Assembly: GCA_937871645.1 (NCBI GenBank)
Contig: CALMPZ010000490.1
Location: 1 to 5,239 of the forward strand
DNA: 5,239 nucleotides
Direction of reading: 5' to 3'
From: an uncultured Polymorphobacter sp.
GTDB lineage: Bacteria; Pseudomonadota; Alphaproteobacteria; Sphingomonadales; Sphingomonadaceae
A model generated the notes under the pieces. It was not told the DNA's origin and did not search any database. It worked only from the letters and a program-made list of their open reading frames with translations. Made by a program: the position numbers and the translations under genes. This document shows positions 1 through 5,239 of the stretch, piece after piece. Numbering within the stretch: position 1 is the stretch's first letter; the number at the start of each line of letters is the position of its first letter.

Positions 1-439
1 CGAACAGCGCCGCCGACGCCGCGGCCATGCCCGTGGCGAACGCCGTCGCCTGCCTGGCCAGCGCATCGACCGCGGGCGCGACCGCGCCGGGTTCGTCGTA
101 GCGCGCGTCGTCTTCGAGCGCGCGATACGCCGCCGCCAGCCCCGCCAGTGCCTGTGCGCGCAACTGGATGAGCTGCGACAGGCGCAGCGAGGACTTGAAC
201 AGCGCCGCGTTGGTCTCGTCGTCCATCGACTCGACCTGCTGATTGCTGATGGCGTTTTCGACGAGCAATAGCTGGGCATTGGCATCGACGGTGGCGGCCA
301 GTCCGGCGATCGAGGCATGCGCGCTGGTGCTGACTTGCTGGCCGGCGCTGGCGAGGCTGATTGCCGGCTCGCGCGGCACGGTGGAGCACGAGGTGAGCAG
401 CGCCAGCGCGCCCATTGCCAGACTTCGAAGCAAGTGCAC
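1..439 (-). CDS. Putative small lipoprotein, function unknown (partial, C-terminus off the left edge)
   Basis: An open frame on the minus strand runs from a GTG at 439 to the window edge, giving about 146 codons without a stop. The N-terminus looks like a lipoprotein signal: a short start with one Arg (residue 5), a hydrophobic stretch, then the lipobox-like L-T-S-C with Cys at about residue 18. The mature part would therefore be lipidated and anchored to a membrane. I chose GTG 439 because a GGGGGA Shine-Dalgarno-like run (452-447) sits 7 bases upstream. An in-frame ATG at 415 would leave a signal too short and without a basic residue, and a TTG at 442 is too close to the ribosome site. The mature region is rich in Ala, Gln, Ser and Leu and looks helical, with a patch of acidic residues near residue 102. 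I do not recognise the family. It follows pgi on the same strand after 68 bases with no convincing terminator between, so it may be cotranscribed. Confidence 0.72.
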   Translation of the reverse strand, partial: MHLLRSLAMGALALLTSCSTVPREPAISLASAGQQVSTSAHASIAGLAATVDANAQLLLVENAISNQQVESMDDETNAALFKSSLRLSQLIQLRAQALAGLAAAYRALEDDARYDEPGAVAPAVDALARQATAFATGMAAASAALF

Positions 440-507
440 CAACCCGTCCCCCGACAGCTGCAATGCCGACAGGCTACGCCTTTCGGGCGGCAAGTCCAGT
501 GCTGGCG

Positions 508-2064
508 TTACAGCCCGGCGCGTGCCATCAAAGCGGCGGTCGAGGCATCGAAGCTGCCACCGGTTTCGATTTGCCCGGCCATTTCCTTGCCGAGTTCGAC
601 GCCCCATTGGTCGAACGGATTGATGCCGAGCAGCGTCGCGGCGGTGAAGGTGCGGTGTTCGTAAAACGCCAGCAGCGCGCCCAAGGTCGCGGCATCGAGC
701 CGGTCGAGCAGCAGCGTTGCGGAAGGCCGGTTGCCGGGGAAGGTCTTGGCGGCGGCCAGTACCGGATCGCCGCCCGACAGCGCCAGCGCGGCATCGAAGC
801 TGCGGCCGCGCATCAGCGCCGCGCCCTGCGCAAAGCAATTGCCGAGCAGCTGGCGGTGGTGCGTCGGCGCGAGGTGGTCGCCGGCTTCGATGACCGCGAC
901 GAATTCGGTGACGATCGCCTGCGTACCCTGGTGCAGCAGCTGGAACACCGCATGCTGCGCGTCGGTGCCGGTGCCGCCCCAGGTGACGGCGGCGGATGCG
1001 AGGTCGAGCGGCGCGCCGTCGCGGGTGACGCGCTTGCCGTTGCTCTCCATCTCGAGCTGCTGGAGATAGGTGGGCAGCAGCGCGAGACGCTGGTCATAGG
1101 CGAATATCGCGCGCGTCGGAACGCTCTGGAAGCTCGCGGCCCAGACATCGAGCGCCCCGGCGAGTGCCGGCAAATTGGCGCCGAACTGCGTGTCGCGGAA
1201 ATGCCGGTCGATGGCGGCGGCACCGTCCAGCAGCGCCGCGAAAGTTTCCCAGCCGCAGCGCAGCGCCAGCGGCAGGCCGACCGCCGACCACAGCGAATAG
1301 CGCCCGCCGACGGTTTCGGCGAACGGCAGGATGTTTTCGTGCGTGATGCCGTATGCGGCGGCACGTGCGGGTGCGGCGGTGACGGCGATGCAGCGCGACC
1401 GGGGTTCGACGATACCGCCCGCCGCCAGCCAGTCGAGCGCCGAGGCGGCGTTGGTCATCGTTTCGAGCGTCGTGAAGGTCTTTGACACCAGCACCAGCAG
1501 CGTCGACGCCGGGTCGCACTGCGCCAGCACGCGTTGCAGCGCGACGCCGTCGATGTTGGCGACGACATGGCAGGCTGGCCCGTCACCGCCATCACCCAGC
1601 GCGTCGAGCAAGAGTGCCGGGCCGAGCGCCGAGCCGCCGATGCCGATGTGGATGATGTGGCGCACGTCGGAGGCGCGGACGCGTTCGACCAGTGCGCGCA
1701 TCTTGGTTTGTCCCACGGCTGCCGCCGCGACGTCACCCGCCGCGCCGACGCCGCGCTCGGCCATGTGCGTTGCGGCGCGGCGCTCGCTGGGGTTGACGAC
1801 TTCACCGGCGAACAGCCGCGCCTTCCAGCCATCAAGGTCGGCGGCGGCCGCGAGGTCGCCGAGCAGCGCCAGCGCCGGTGCATCGACCGCGAGCTTGGAA
1901 AAGTCGCCATGGAGTCCGGCAACATTGAGCGACAATTCGGCAAGGCGACCTTTGTGATCGTCGAACATCTGCATCAGCGACGTGGCGGCCACACTTTCGG
2001 CATGCCTCGCCAGCGCCGCTTTGGCAGCGTGCAGGCGGTCGGCGGTCGGCTTGGTCGCGGTCAT
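508..2064 (-). CDS. pgi: Glucose-6-phosphate isomerase
   Basis: Pgi interconverts glucose-6-phosphate and fructose-6-phosphate in the cytoplasm, linking glycolysis/gluconeogenesis with the Entner-Doudoroff and pentose phosphate routes. The 518-residue product shows both family signatures: ETVGGRYSLWSAVG near 250-263 and GINPFDQWGVELGK near 480-493. It also has the sugar-phosphate-binding SIS-type segments IGIGGSALG (about 141-149) and SKTFTTLET (about 194-202). By family knowledge the catalytic residues are Arg in GGR (about 254), Glu in ESNGK (about 340), His in DAQH (about 371) and Lys in ELGK (about 493), and all are present. It is somewhat shorter than the E. coli enzyme (549 residues), but no motif is missing. 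I start at ATG 2064 because GGAG lies 6 bases upstream. An in-frame ATG 12 bases earlier (2076) has no ribosome site. It is divergent from lepB and is followed on the same strand by the lipoprotein gene. Identification is very secure; the exact start is likely. Confidence 0.97.
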   Translation of the reverse strand: MTATKPTADRLHAAKAALARHAESVAATSLMQMFDDHKGRLAELSLNVAGLHGDFSKLAVDAPALALLGDLAAAADLDGWKARLFAGEVVNPSERRAATHMAERGVGAAGDVAAAAVGQTKMRALVERVRASDVRHIIHIGIGGSALGPALLLDALGDGGDGPACHVVANIDGVALQRVLAQCDPASTLLVLVSKTFTTLETMTNAASALDWLAAGGIVEPRSRCIAVTAAPARAAAYGITHENILPFAETVGGRYSLWSAVGLPLALRCGWETFAALLDGAAAIDRHFRDTQFGANLPALAGALDVWAASFQSVPTRAIFAYDQRLALLPTYLQQLEMESNGKRVTRDGAPLDLASAAVTWGGTGTDAQHAVFQLLHQGTQAIVTEFVAVIEAGDHLAPTHHRQLLGNCFAQGAALMRGRSFDAALALSGGDPVLAAAKTFPGNRPSATLLLDRLDAATLGALLAFYEHRTFTAATLLGINPFDQWGVELGKEMAGQIETGGSFDASTAALMARAGL

Positions 2065-2227
2065 CAAGGGCTCCATCGCTGGCGCGGTGGTAGCATCAAC
2101 CGGCGGCGGTCGTCACCCGCACTTGTGGCGCCGCGACAGATATTCCGTCGTGCGGCATGGGGCCAAAACTTGACTTCGACCGCGCCGGCGCGCCATGCGG
2201 GCGTTGCATGATCCACGGACCCGCGCG
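2065..2227. promoter_or_regulatory. Divergent pgi / lepB intergenic region
   Basis: This gap must carry the leftward pgi promoter and probably the rightward promoter of lepB-rnc-era, because the genes diverge. On the minus strand a weak sigma-70-like pair is visible: TTGGCC at 2166-2161 and ATATCT at 2143-2138, 17 bases apart, which would fit pgi. On the plus strand TTGACT at 2170-2175 resembles a -35 box, but no good -10 follows at normal spacing. A second plus-strand candidate is a sigma-54-like element at 2080-2095, listed separately. An ATG at 2195 is in frame with lepB but lacks a ribosome site. I see no riboswitch, clear operator palindrome or terminator. The promoter role is inferred from gene orientation; the individual boxes are tentative. 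Confidence 0.4.
2080..2095 (+). promoter_or_regulatory. Possible sigma-54 (-24/-12) type promoter element upstream of lepB
   Basis: The 16 bases TGGCGCGGTGGTAGCA match the sigma-54 consensus TGGCACGNNNNTTGCW at 10 of 12 specified positions. The GG and GC dinucleotides are at the required 12-base offset. It lies 132 bases before the lepB start, so a transcript from here would have a long leader. A near copy precedes the HdeA-like gene. No activator site is recognised, and whether this organism has rpoN cannot be seen here. GC-rich DNA yields such matches by chance, so this is a low-confidence call. Confidence 0.2.
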
Positions 2228-3028
2228 ATGACCAAGCCCCAACCGGCCGATGCCCGGCTTTATCGCACCCCCGCCGATATCGAGGACGCGCGCGCGCGCC
2301 ATGAACTGCGCGCCGAGGCGCTGCGTCAGCGACTGGGCGGCGTCACCAAAGTCATCGGCGGGGCGCTGCTGCTGGCGCTGACGCTGCGCAGCCTGGTGTT
2401 CGAGCCGTTCACCATCACCTCGCCGTCGATGCAGCCCGGCCTGCTGGTCGGCGACTATCTGTTCGTCGCCAAATGGCCCTATGGCTACAGCCGCTATTCG
2501 CTGCCGCTGGCGCTGCCGCTGTTCGATGGACGCCTGCCCGCCGACCGCATGGCAAAGCGCGGCGATGTCGTGGTGTTCAAGTCGCCCGCCGACAATCGCA
2601 CCGATTTCATCAAGCGCGTCATCGGCCTGCCCGGTGACACTGTGGCGCTCACGCGCGGGCAGTTGGTGCTCAACGGCATCGCGGTGCCGCGCGCAGCCGG
2701 GACCGGCACGGCGGCGCAGCACCGCTTCCGCGAAACGCTGGCGGGGCGCAGCTATGTCGTGACGCACAGTGCCGGCACGACACCGCTCGACGATTTCGGG
2801 CCGGTCGTTGTGCCGCCCGATCATTATTTCATGCTCGGCGATAACCGCGACAACAGCGCCGACAGCCGGCTGGCGCTGATCGACGGCGGCGTCGGCATGG
2901 TGCCTGCGGTCAACCTTGTCGGGCGCGCCGACCGGGTATTCTTCTCGGTCGATGCCGCCAAGTTGCGGCTGTCACCGGCGCACTGGGGCGCGGCCATCCG
3001 CACCGACCGCATAGGGGCGCAGTTTTGA
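2228..3028 (+). CDS. lepB: Signal peptidase I
   Basis: LepB is the inner-membrane serine protease that removes signal peptides from exported preproteins on the periplasmic face. The 266-residue product (from ATG 2228) has a cytoplasmic N-terminus of about 37 residues and one hydrophobic segment at about 38-58. The S26 family boxes follow in order: SPSMQPGLLVGDYLFV with catalytic Ser about 67, RGDVVVFKSP at about 111-120, IKRVIGLPGD with general-base Lys about 129, and GDNRDNSADSR at about 204-214. E. coli LepB has two membrane segments; the single one here is common in alphaproteobacteria. I prefer ATG 2228 over the in-frame ATG at 2195 because ACGGA (2215-2219) sits 8 bases before it and 2195 has no ribosome site. 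The 2228 start region is also nearly identical to that of era. Its stop overlaps the rnc start, making it the first gene of a coupled lepB-rnc-era operon. Function is secure; the start is likely. Confidence 0.95.
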   Translation: MTKPQPADARLYRTPADIEDARARHELRAEALRQRLGGVTKVIGGALLLALTLRSLVFEPFTITSPSMQPGLLVGDYLFVAKWPYGYSRYSLPLALPLFDGRLPADRMAKRGDVVVFKSPADNRTDFIKRVIGLPGDTVALTRGQLVLNGIAVPRAAGTGTAAQHRFRETLAGRSYVVTHSAGTTPLDDFGPVVVPPDHYFMLGDNRDNSADSRLALIDGGVGMVPAVNLVGRADRVFFSVDAAKLRLSPAHWGAAIRTDRIGAQF

Positions 3029-3738
3029 GCCGGACGCTGAAGCCCGCAACCGGCACGGCGGAGGAAACGCTCGCCGCGTGGAGCCGCAGCGCGCTCGGCC
3101 ATGACTTTGCCGATGCCAGCCTGTTGCGCATCGCGCTGACGCATTCGAGCCACCCCGGCGAAAGCTATGAACGGCTTGAGTTTCTCGGCGACCGCATCCT
3201 CGGCGCCATCGTCGCGGCGTGGCTCTACAAGGACTTTGCCGAAGTCGAGGGCAAGCTGGCGCGGCGCTTTGCGGCACTGGTCGACCGCGGCAGCTGCGCC
3301 GAAGTGGCGCGGCGCATCGATGTCGGCGCGCACCTGTTCATGGACCGCGCGGCGCGCAACGCGCATGTCGCCATGTCCGAAAACGTCCTCGGCGACATGA
3401 CCGAGGCGCTGATCGGCGCGCTGTATGTCGATGGCGGCTGGGCGGCGGCGGAAAGCTTCGTGCGCCGCCACTGGGGCCCGATGGTCGATACCGCGACGCG
3501 CGCGCCCAAGGATCCCAAATCGGCGCTGCAGGAATGGGCGCAGCGCCAGGGACTGCCGATCCCGACCTACACCGTCATGCGCCGCGAAGGCCCCGACCAT
3601 GCGCCGCGCTTCCGCGTCGCGGTCAGCATCCGTGGCCGCGACCCCGTCGATGCCAGCGGCAGCAGCAAGCAAGAGGCCGAGAAGGCCGCCGCGGTGGCGA
3701 TGCTCGCCGCGGTCAGTGAAGGAACACCCGCGCGATGA
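3025..3738 (+). CDS. rnc: Ribonuclease III
   Basis: RNase III cleaves double-stranded RNA, processing the rRNA precursor and structured mRNAs in the cytoplasm. The 237-residue product has the catalytic domain first, with the signature ERLEFLGDRIL at about 49-59 and a second acidic motif around GDMTEALIGALYVDGG at about 123-138. The metal-binding residues inferred from the E. coli enzyme (E38, E41, D45, D114, E117) correspond to E49, E52, D56, D124 and E127. A double-stranded-RNA-binding domain follows at about 163-230, ending in the usual Ala/Lys-rich helix with SKQEAEKAAA. The start is TTG at 3025, supported by AGGGG at 3013-3017 (7-base spacing) and a 4-base overlap with the lepB stop. The last 4 bases overlap era. 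The loop between the two acidic motifs (about 101-118) lacks the Gly/Glu-rich sequence common in this family and reads FMDRAARNAHVAMS instead; no catalytic residue is affected. Confidence 0.95.
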   Translation: MSRTLKPATGTAEETLAAWSRSALGHDFADASLLRIALTHSSHPGESYERLEFLGDRILGAIVAAWLYKDFAEVEGKLARRFAALVDRGSCAEVARRIDVGAHLFMDRAARNAHVAMSENVLGDMTEALIGALYVDGGWAAAESFVRRHWGPMVDTATRAPKDPKSALQEWAQRQGLPIPTYTVMRREGPDHAPRFRVAVSIRGRDPVDASGSSKQEAEKAAAVAMLAAVSEGTPAR

Positions 3739-4634
3739 CCAACCCCCAACGTTGCGGCACGGTGGCCGTTGTCGGCGCGCCGAACGCCGGCAAGTCGACA
3801 CTCGTCAACGCGCTCGTCGGCCAGAAGGTCGCGATCGTGTCGAACAAGGTGCAGACCACCCGCACGCGGCTGATGGGCATTGCCGTTGACGGTGACGCCC
3901 AGCTGCTGCTGATCGACACGCCGGGCATTTTCGCGCCGCGTCGCCGGCTTGACCGCGCGATGGTGCGTGCCGCCTGGGAAGGTGCCAGCGGTGCCGATGT
4001 CATCGCCTTTGTCGTCGATGCCAAGACGGGCTTCCGCACCGATGCCGCCGCCATCCTCGAGGCGATGGCGACGCGCAAGGAGCCCAAGCTGCTGGTGCTC
4101 AACAAGGTCGACATCACCAACAAGGGCAAGCTGCTCGACCTCGCAACGCACGCCGCCAGCATCGCGCACTTCGACGAAACCTTCTTCATCGCCGCCGAAA
4201 CCGGCGACGGCGTGCCCGAGCTCAAGGCGGCGCTGTCGGCCAAGCTGCCGCTGAGCCCGTGGCACTTCCCCGAAGACCAGGTCAGCGACGCCACCACCCG
4301 CCTGATGGCGGCGGAAATCACCCGCGAGCAGCTCTACCGCCAGCTCCACGCCGAGCTGCCCTATTCGGCAGCGGTCGAGACCGAGAAATGGGAAGACCGC
4401 AAGGACGGCTCGACGGTCATTCACCAGCAGATCCTGATCGAGCGCGACAGCCAGAAGGCCATCGTGCTCGGCAAGGGCGGCGCGCGGTTGAAGGAAATCG
4501 GCTCCGTGGCGCGCGCTGAAATCGCCACGCTGACCGGCCGCAAGATCCACCTGTTCCTGCACGTCAAGGTCAAGCCCGACTGGTCCGAGGACCGCGACGT
4601 CTACAAGGGCATGGGGCTCGACTGGAGCGAGTGA
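3735..4634 (+). CDS. era: GTPase Era, 30S ribosome assembly factor
   Basis: Era binds GTP and the 3' end of 16S rRNA and helps late 30S subunit maturation. The 299-residue product, typical for the family, has the GTPase motifs in order: G1 GAPNAGKS at about 14-21, G2 around TTRT at 41-44, G3 DTPG at 61-64 and G4 NKVD at 123-126. A C-terminal KH RNA-binding domain covers about 205-280, with GKGG at 246-249. The G5 position, usually S-A, reads A-A in IAAETGDGV (about 152-160), a mild departure. The start ATG at 3735 overlaps the rnc stop as ATGA and has AAGGA at 3719-3723, 11 bases upstream, so translation is probably coupled. The lepB-rnc-era order is a common bacterial arrangement. recO, a frequent next gene, is not found downstream in this window. 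Confidence 0.97.
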   Translation: MTNPQRCGTVAVVGAPNAGKSTLVNALVGQKVAIVSNKVQTTRTRLMGIAVDGDAQLLLIDTPGIFAPRRRLDRAMVRAAWEGASGADVIAFVVDAKTGFRTDAAAILEAMATRKEPKLLVLNKVDITNKGKLLDLATHAASIAHFDETFFIAAETGDGVPELKAALSAKLPLSPWHFPEDQVSDATTRLMAAEITREQLYRQLHAELPYSAAVETEKWEDRKDGSTVIHQQILIERDSQKAIVLGKGGARLKEIGSVARAEIATLTGRKIHLFLHVKVKPDWSEDRDVYKGMGLDWSE

Positions 4635-4719
4635 ACGCGCCGGCGCTGCGTATTTATCCTTAGTTCAAAGTTGCTGGCGCCGTGGTAGCGTCCTGTAGTC
4701 TTGATAACCGGAGATCTGC
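4635..4719 (+). promoter_or_regulatory. Upstream region of the HdeA-like gene, probable promoter
   Basis: This 85-base gap separates era from the exported-protein gene. It begins with the perfect 10-base palindrome GCGCCGGCGC at 4637-4646, followed by an A/T-richer stretch (4650-4670). There is no real T run, so I do not call a terminator. Two weak sigma-70-like readings exist: TTGCTG 4671-4676 with TGTAGT 4694-4699 (17-base spacer), or TTCAAA 4664-4669 with TAGCGT 4686-4691 (16-base spacer). The segment 4675-4690 also fits a sigma-54-like layout at 8 of 12 positions and is a near copy of a segment before lepB. GGAG at 4710-4713 is the ribosome site, 6 bases before ATG 4720. A separate promoter here is inferred from the gap and composition. 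Confidence 0.35.
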
Positions 4720-5169
4720 ATGTCGTTTTCAAACATTCTTCGCGCCGGCCTGCTCGCGCCGCTGATCGCGCTGGCCGTGCCCGCGCTGGCCCAAACCGCC
4801 GCGCAGGTGGCTGACGCGCCGACCTTGCCGGGCGTCGGCCCGCAGGCCACCGCCGCACCGACGGCGCCGCCGATGACGCCGAACACCGACTTGCTCGGCA
4901 CCAGCTGCGGCGAGTTCGTGTCGATGCTCGCGGTCGCCAATCCGGGCACCAACCCGACGTCGGACCGCCAGAGCCAGGCGACGCGCGCGCAGCGCGACGT
5001 GTTCATGCTGGTGGTGTGGACGCACGGCTATGTCACCGGCAAGTCGGGCGCCGACCTGTCGAAGGTCGCGCTGACCAAGGACTGGATCACCAAGAACACC
5101 GCAGCGCTCGCCAAGGTGTGCAAGGCCAATCCGAACATTTCGACCTATCAGGCAGCGGGCAAGCTGTGA
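4720..5169 (+). CDS. HdeA/HdeB-like exported small protein
   Basis: The 149-residue product begins with a clear Sec signal peptide: Arg 8, a hydrophobic core at about 10-22 and likely cleavage after PALA at 24, so the mature protein should be periplasmic. Residues 25-60 form a Pro/Ala/Thr-rich linker, probably disordered. The rest resembles the HdeA/HdeB acid-stress chaperone family: CGEF at 63-66, a W-THGY-TGK helix segment at about 100-108, an acidic/hydrophobic stretch at 111-132, then CKANP with Cys 134. Cys 63 and Cys 134 are the only cysteines and probably form the family's disulfide. In E. coli, HdeA dissociates at low pH and keeps periplasmic proteins from aggregating; whether this one acts that way is inference. 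The Cys-Cys spacing of 71 residues is longer than the 48 in E. coli HdeA, because of an insert rich in Asn, Thr and Gln at about 72-92. GGAG 6 bases upstream supports the start. It could instead be a related family of unknown role. Confidence 0.68.
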   Translation: MSFSNILRAGLLAPLIALAVPALAQTAAQVADAPTLPGVGPQATAAPTAPPMTPNTDLLGTSCGEFVSMLAVANPGTNPTSDRQSQATRAQRDVFMLVVWTHGYVTGKSGADLSKVALTKDWITKNTAALAKVCKANPNISTYQAAGKL

Positions 5170-5239
5170 TGCGCCGCAGCGGTTTGATTGCCGGCGTCGC
5201 GCTGGCGGCCCTCCTCATCGGTGCGCCGGCGCTGGCGCG
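5169..5239 (+). CDS. Exported protein, signal peptide only (partial, right edge)
   Basis: The stop of the HdeA-like gene and the ATG at 5169 share a base (TGATG), a typical coupling arrangement. The 23 visible residues are MRRSG, then a hydrophobic run, ending in GAPALA, which is a textbook Sec signal peptide with an A-L-A cleavage motif at the edge. No mature sequence is visible, so the product cannot be named. Its neighbour suggests a second periplasmic protein made together with the HdeA-like one, as hdeA and hdeB are paired in E. coli, but that is only a guess. Confidence 0.62.
   Translation, partial: MRRSGLIAGVALAALLIGAPALA

Noticed and set aside
477..490. Possible hairpin CGCC-loop-GGCG between pgi and the lipoprotein gene
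   Set aside because: The stem is only 4-5 bases and no T run follows on the minus strand, so it is not a convincing terminator.
415..1485. 356-codon plus-strand open frame opposite pgi and the lipoprotein gene
   Set aside because: It is antisense to a fully motif-supported pgi, its product is an Arg/Gly/Ala-rich string with no domain, and long antisense frames are expected in GC-rich DNA.
2195..2227. Eleven-residue N-terminal extension of lepB from ATG 2195
   Set aside because: There is no ribosome site before 2195, the added residues are not family-like, and the 2228 start has better context.
2096..2824. 242-codon minus-strand open frame across lepB and the intergenic region
   Set aside because: It starts inside lepB on the opposite strand, has Arg/Gln-rich low-complexity content and no recognisable motif.
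3721..3754. GGAAC and CGTT resembling the alphaproteobacterial general stress (EcfG) promoter
   Set aside because: The spacing is 24 bases rather than the expected 16-17, and it lies across the rnc-era joint.
3567..4562. 331-codon minus-strand open frame opposite rnc and era
   Set aside because: It is the complement of two conserved genes, and its composition is that of a GC-rich shadow frame.
4635..4651. Possible terminator after era (GC palindrome followed by A/T-rich bases)
   Set aside because: The 10-base palindrome leaves no loop when fully paired, the alternative stem is 4 bases, and the bases that follow are not a T tract.

Overview
The window reads as a stretch of chromosome from a GC-rich alphaproteobacterium, most likely a sphingomonad or close relative. 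Three things suggest this: strong G/C preference at third codon positions, the tightly overlapping lepB-rnc-era cluster, and a LepB with a single transmembrane segment. The placement comes from protein style and gene order; no database search was possible.

Layout: (1) Minus strand, 1-439: the N-terminal part of a small unrecognised lipoprotein gene that runs off the left edge. (2) Minus strand, 508-2064: pgi, complete, encoding glucose-6-phosphate isomerase. It lies 68 bases upstream of the lipoprotein gene on the same strand, so the two may share a transcript. (3) A divergent intergenic region of about 163 bases (2065-2227) that should carry the promoters of pgi and of the lepB cluster. (4) Plus strand, 2228-4634: lepB (signal peptidase I), rnc (RNase III) and era (KH-domain GTPase). 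Each joint overlaps by 4 bases, so this is a translationally coupled operon. (5) An 85-base gap that is locally richer in A/T. (6) Plus strand, 4720-5169: a small exported protein with the two-cysteine layout of the HdeA/HdeB family. (7) From 5169, joined to it by a TGATG stop/start overlap, the signal peptide of another exported protein cut off by the right edge.

How the genes work together: lepB, rnc and era are the common bacterial housekeeping grouping of protein export, RNA processing and 30S ribosome maturation. Pgi links fructose-6-phosphate and glucose-6-phosphate in central metabolism. The two rightmost genes make secretory proteins that a signal peptidase such as LepB would process, which is a shared compartment rather than proof of a functional link. 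recO, which often follows era in related genomes, does not follow it here.

I see no mobile element, CRISPR array, tRNA or rRNA, and no clearly new system. The points most worth a second look are the HdeA-like protein with its unusual linker and its coupled exported neighbour, a 22-base near-repeat found in both plus-strand upstream regions that resembles a sigma-54 -24/-12 element, and a near-identical 25-base translation start region shared by lepB and era.
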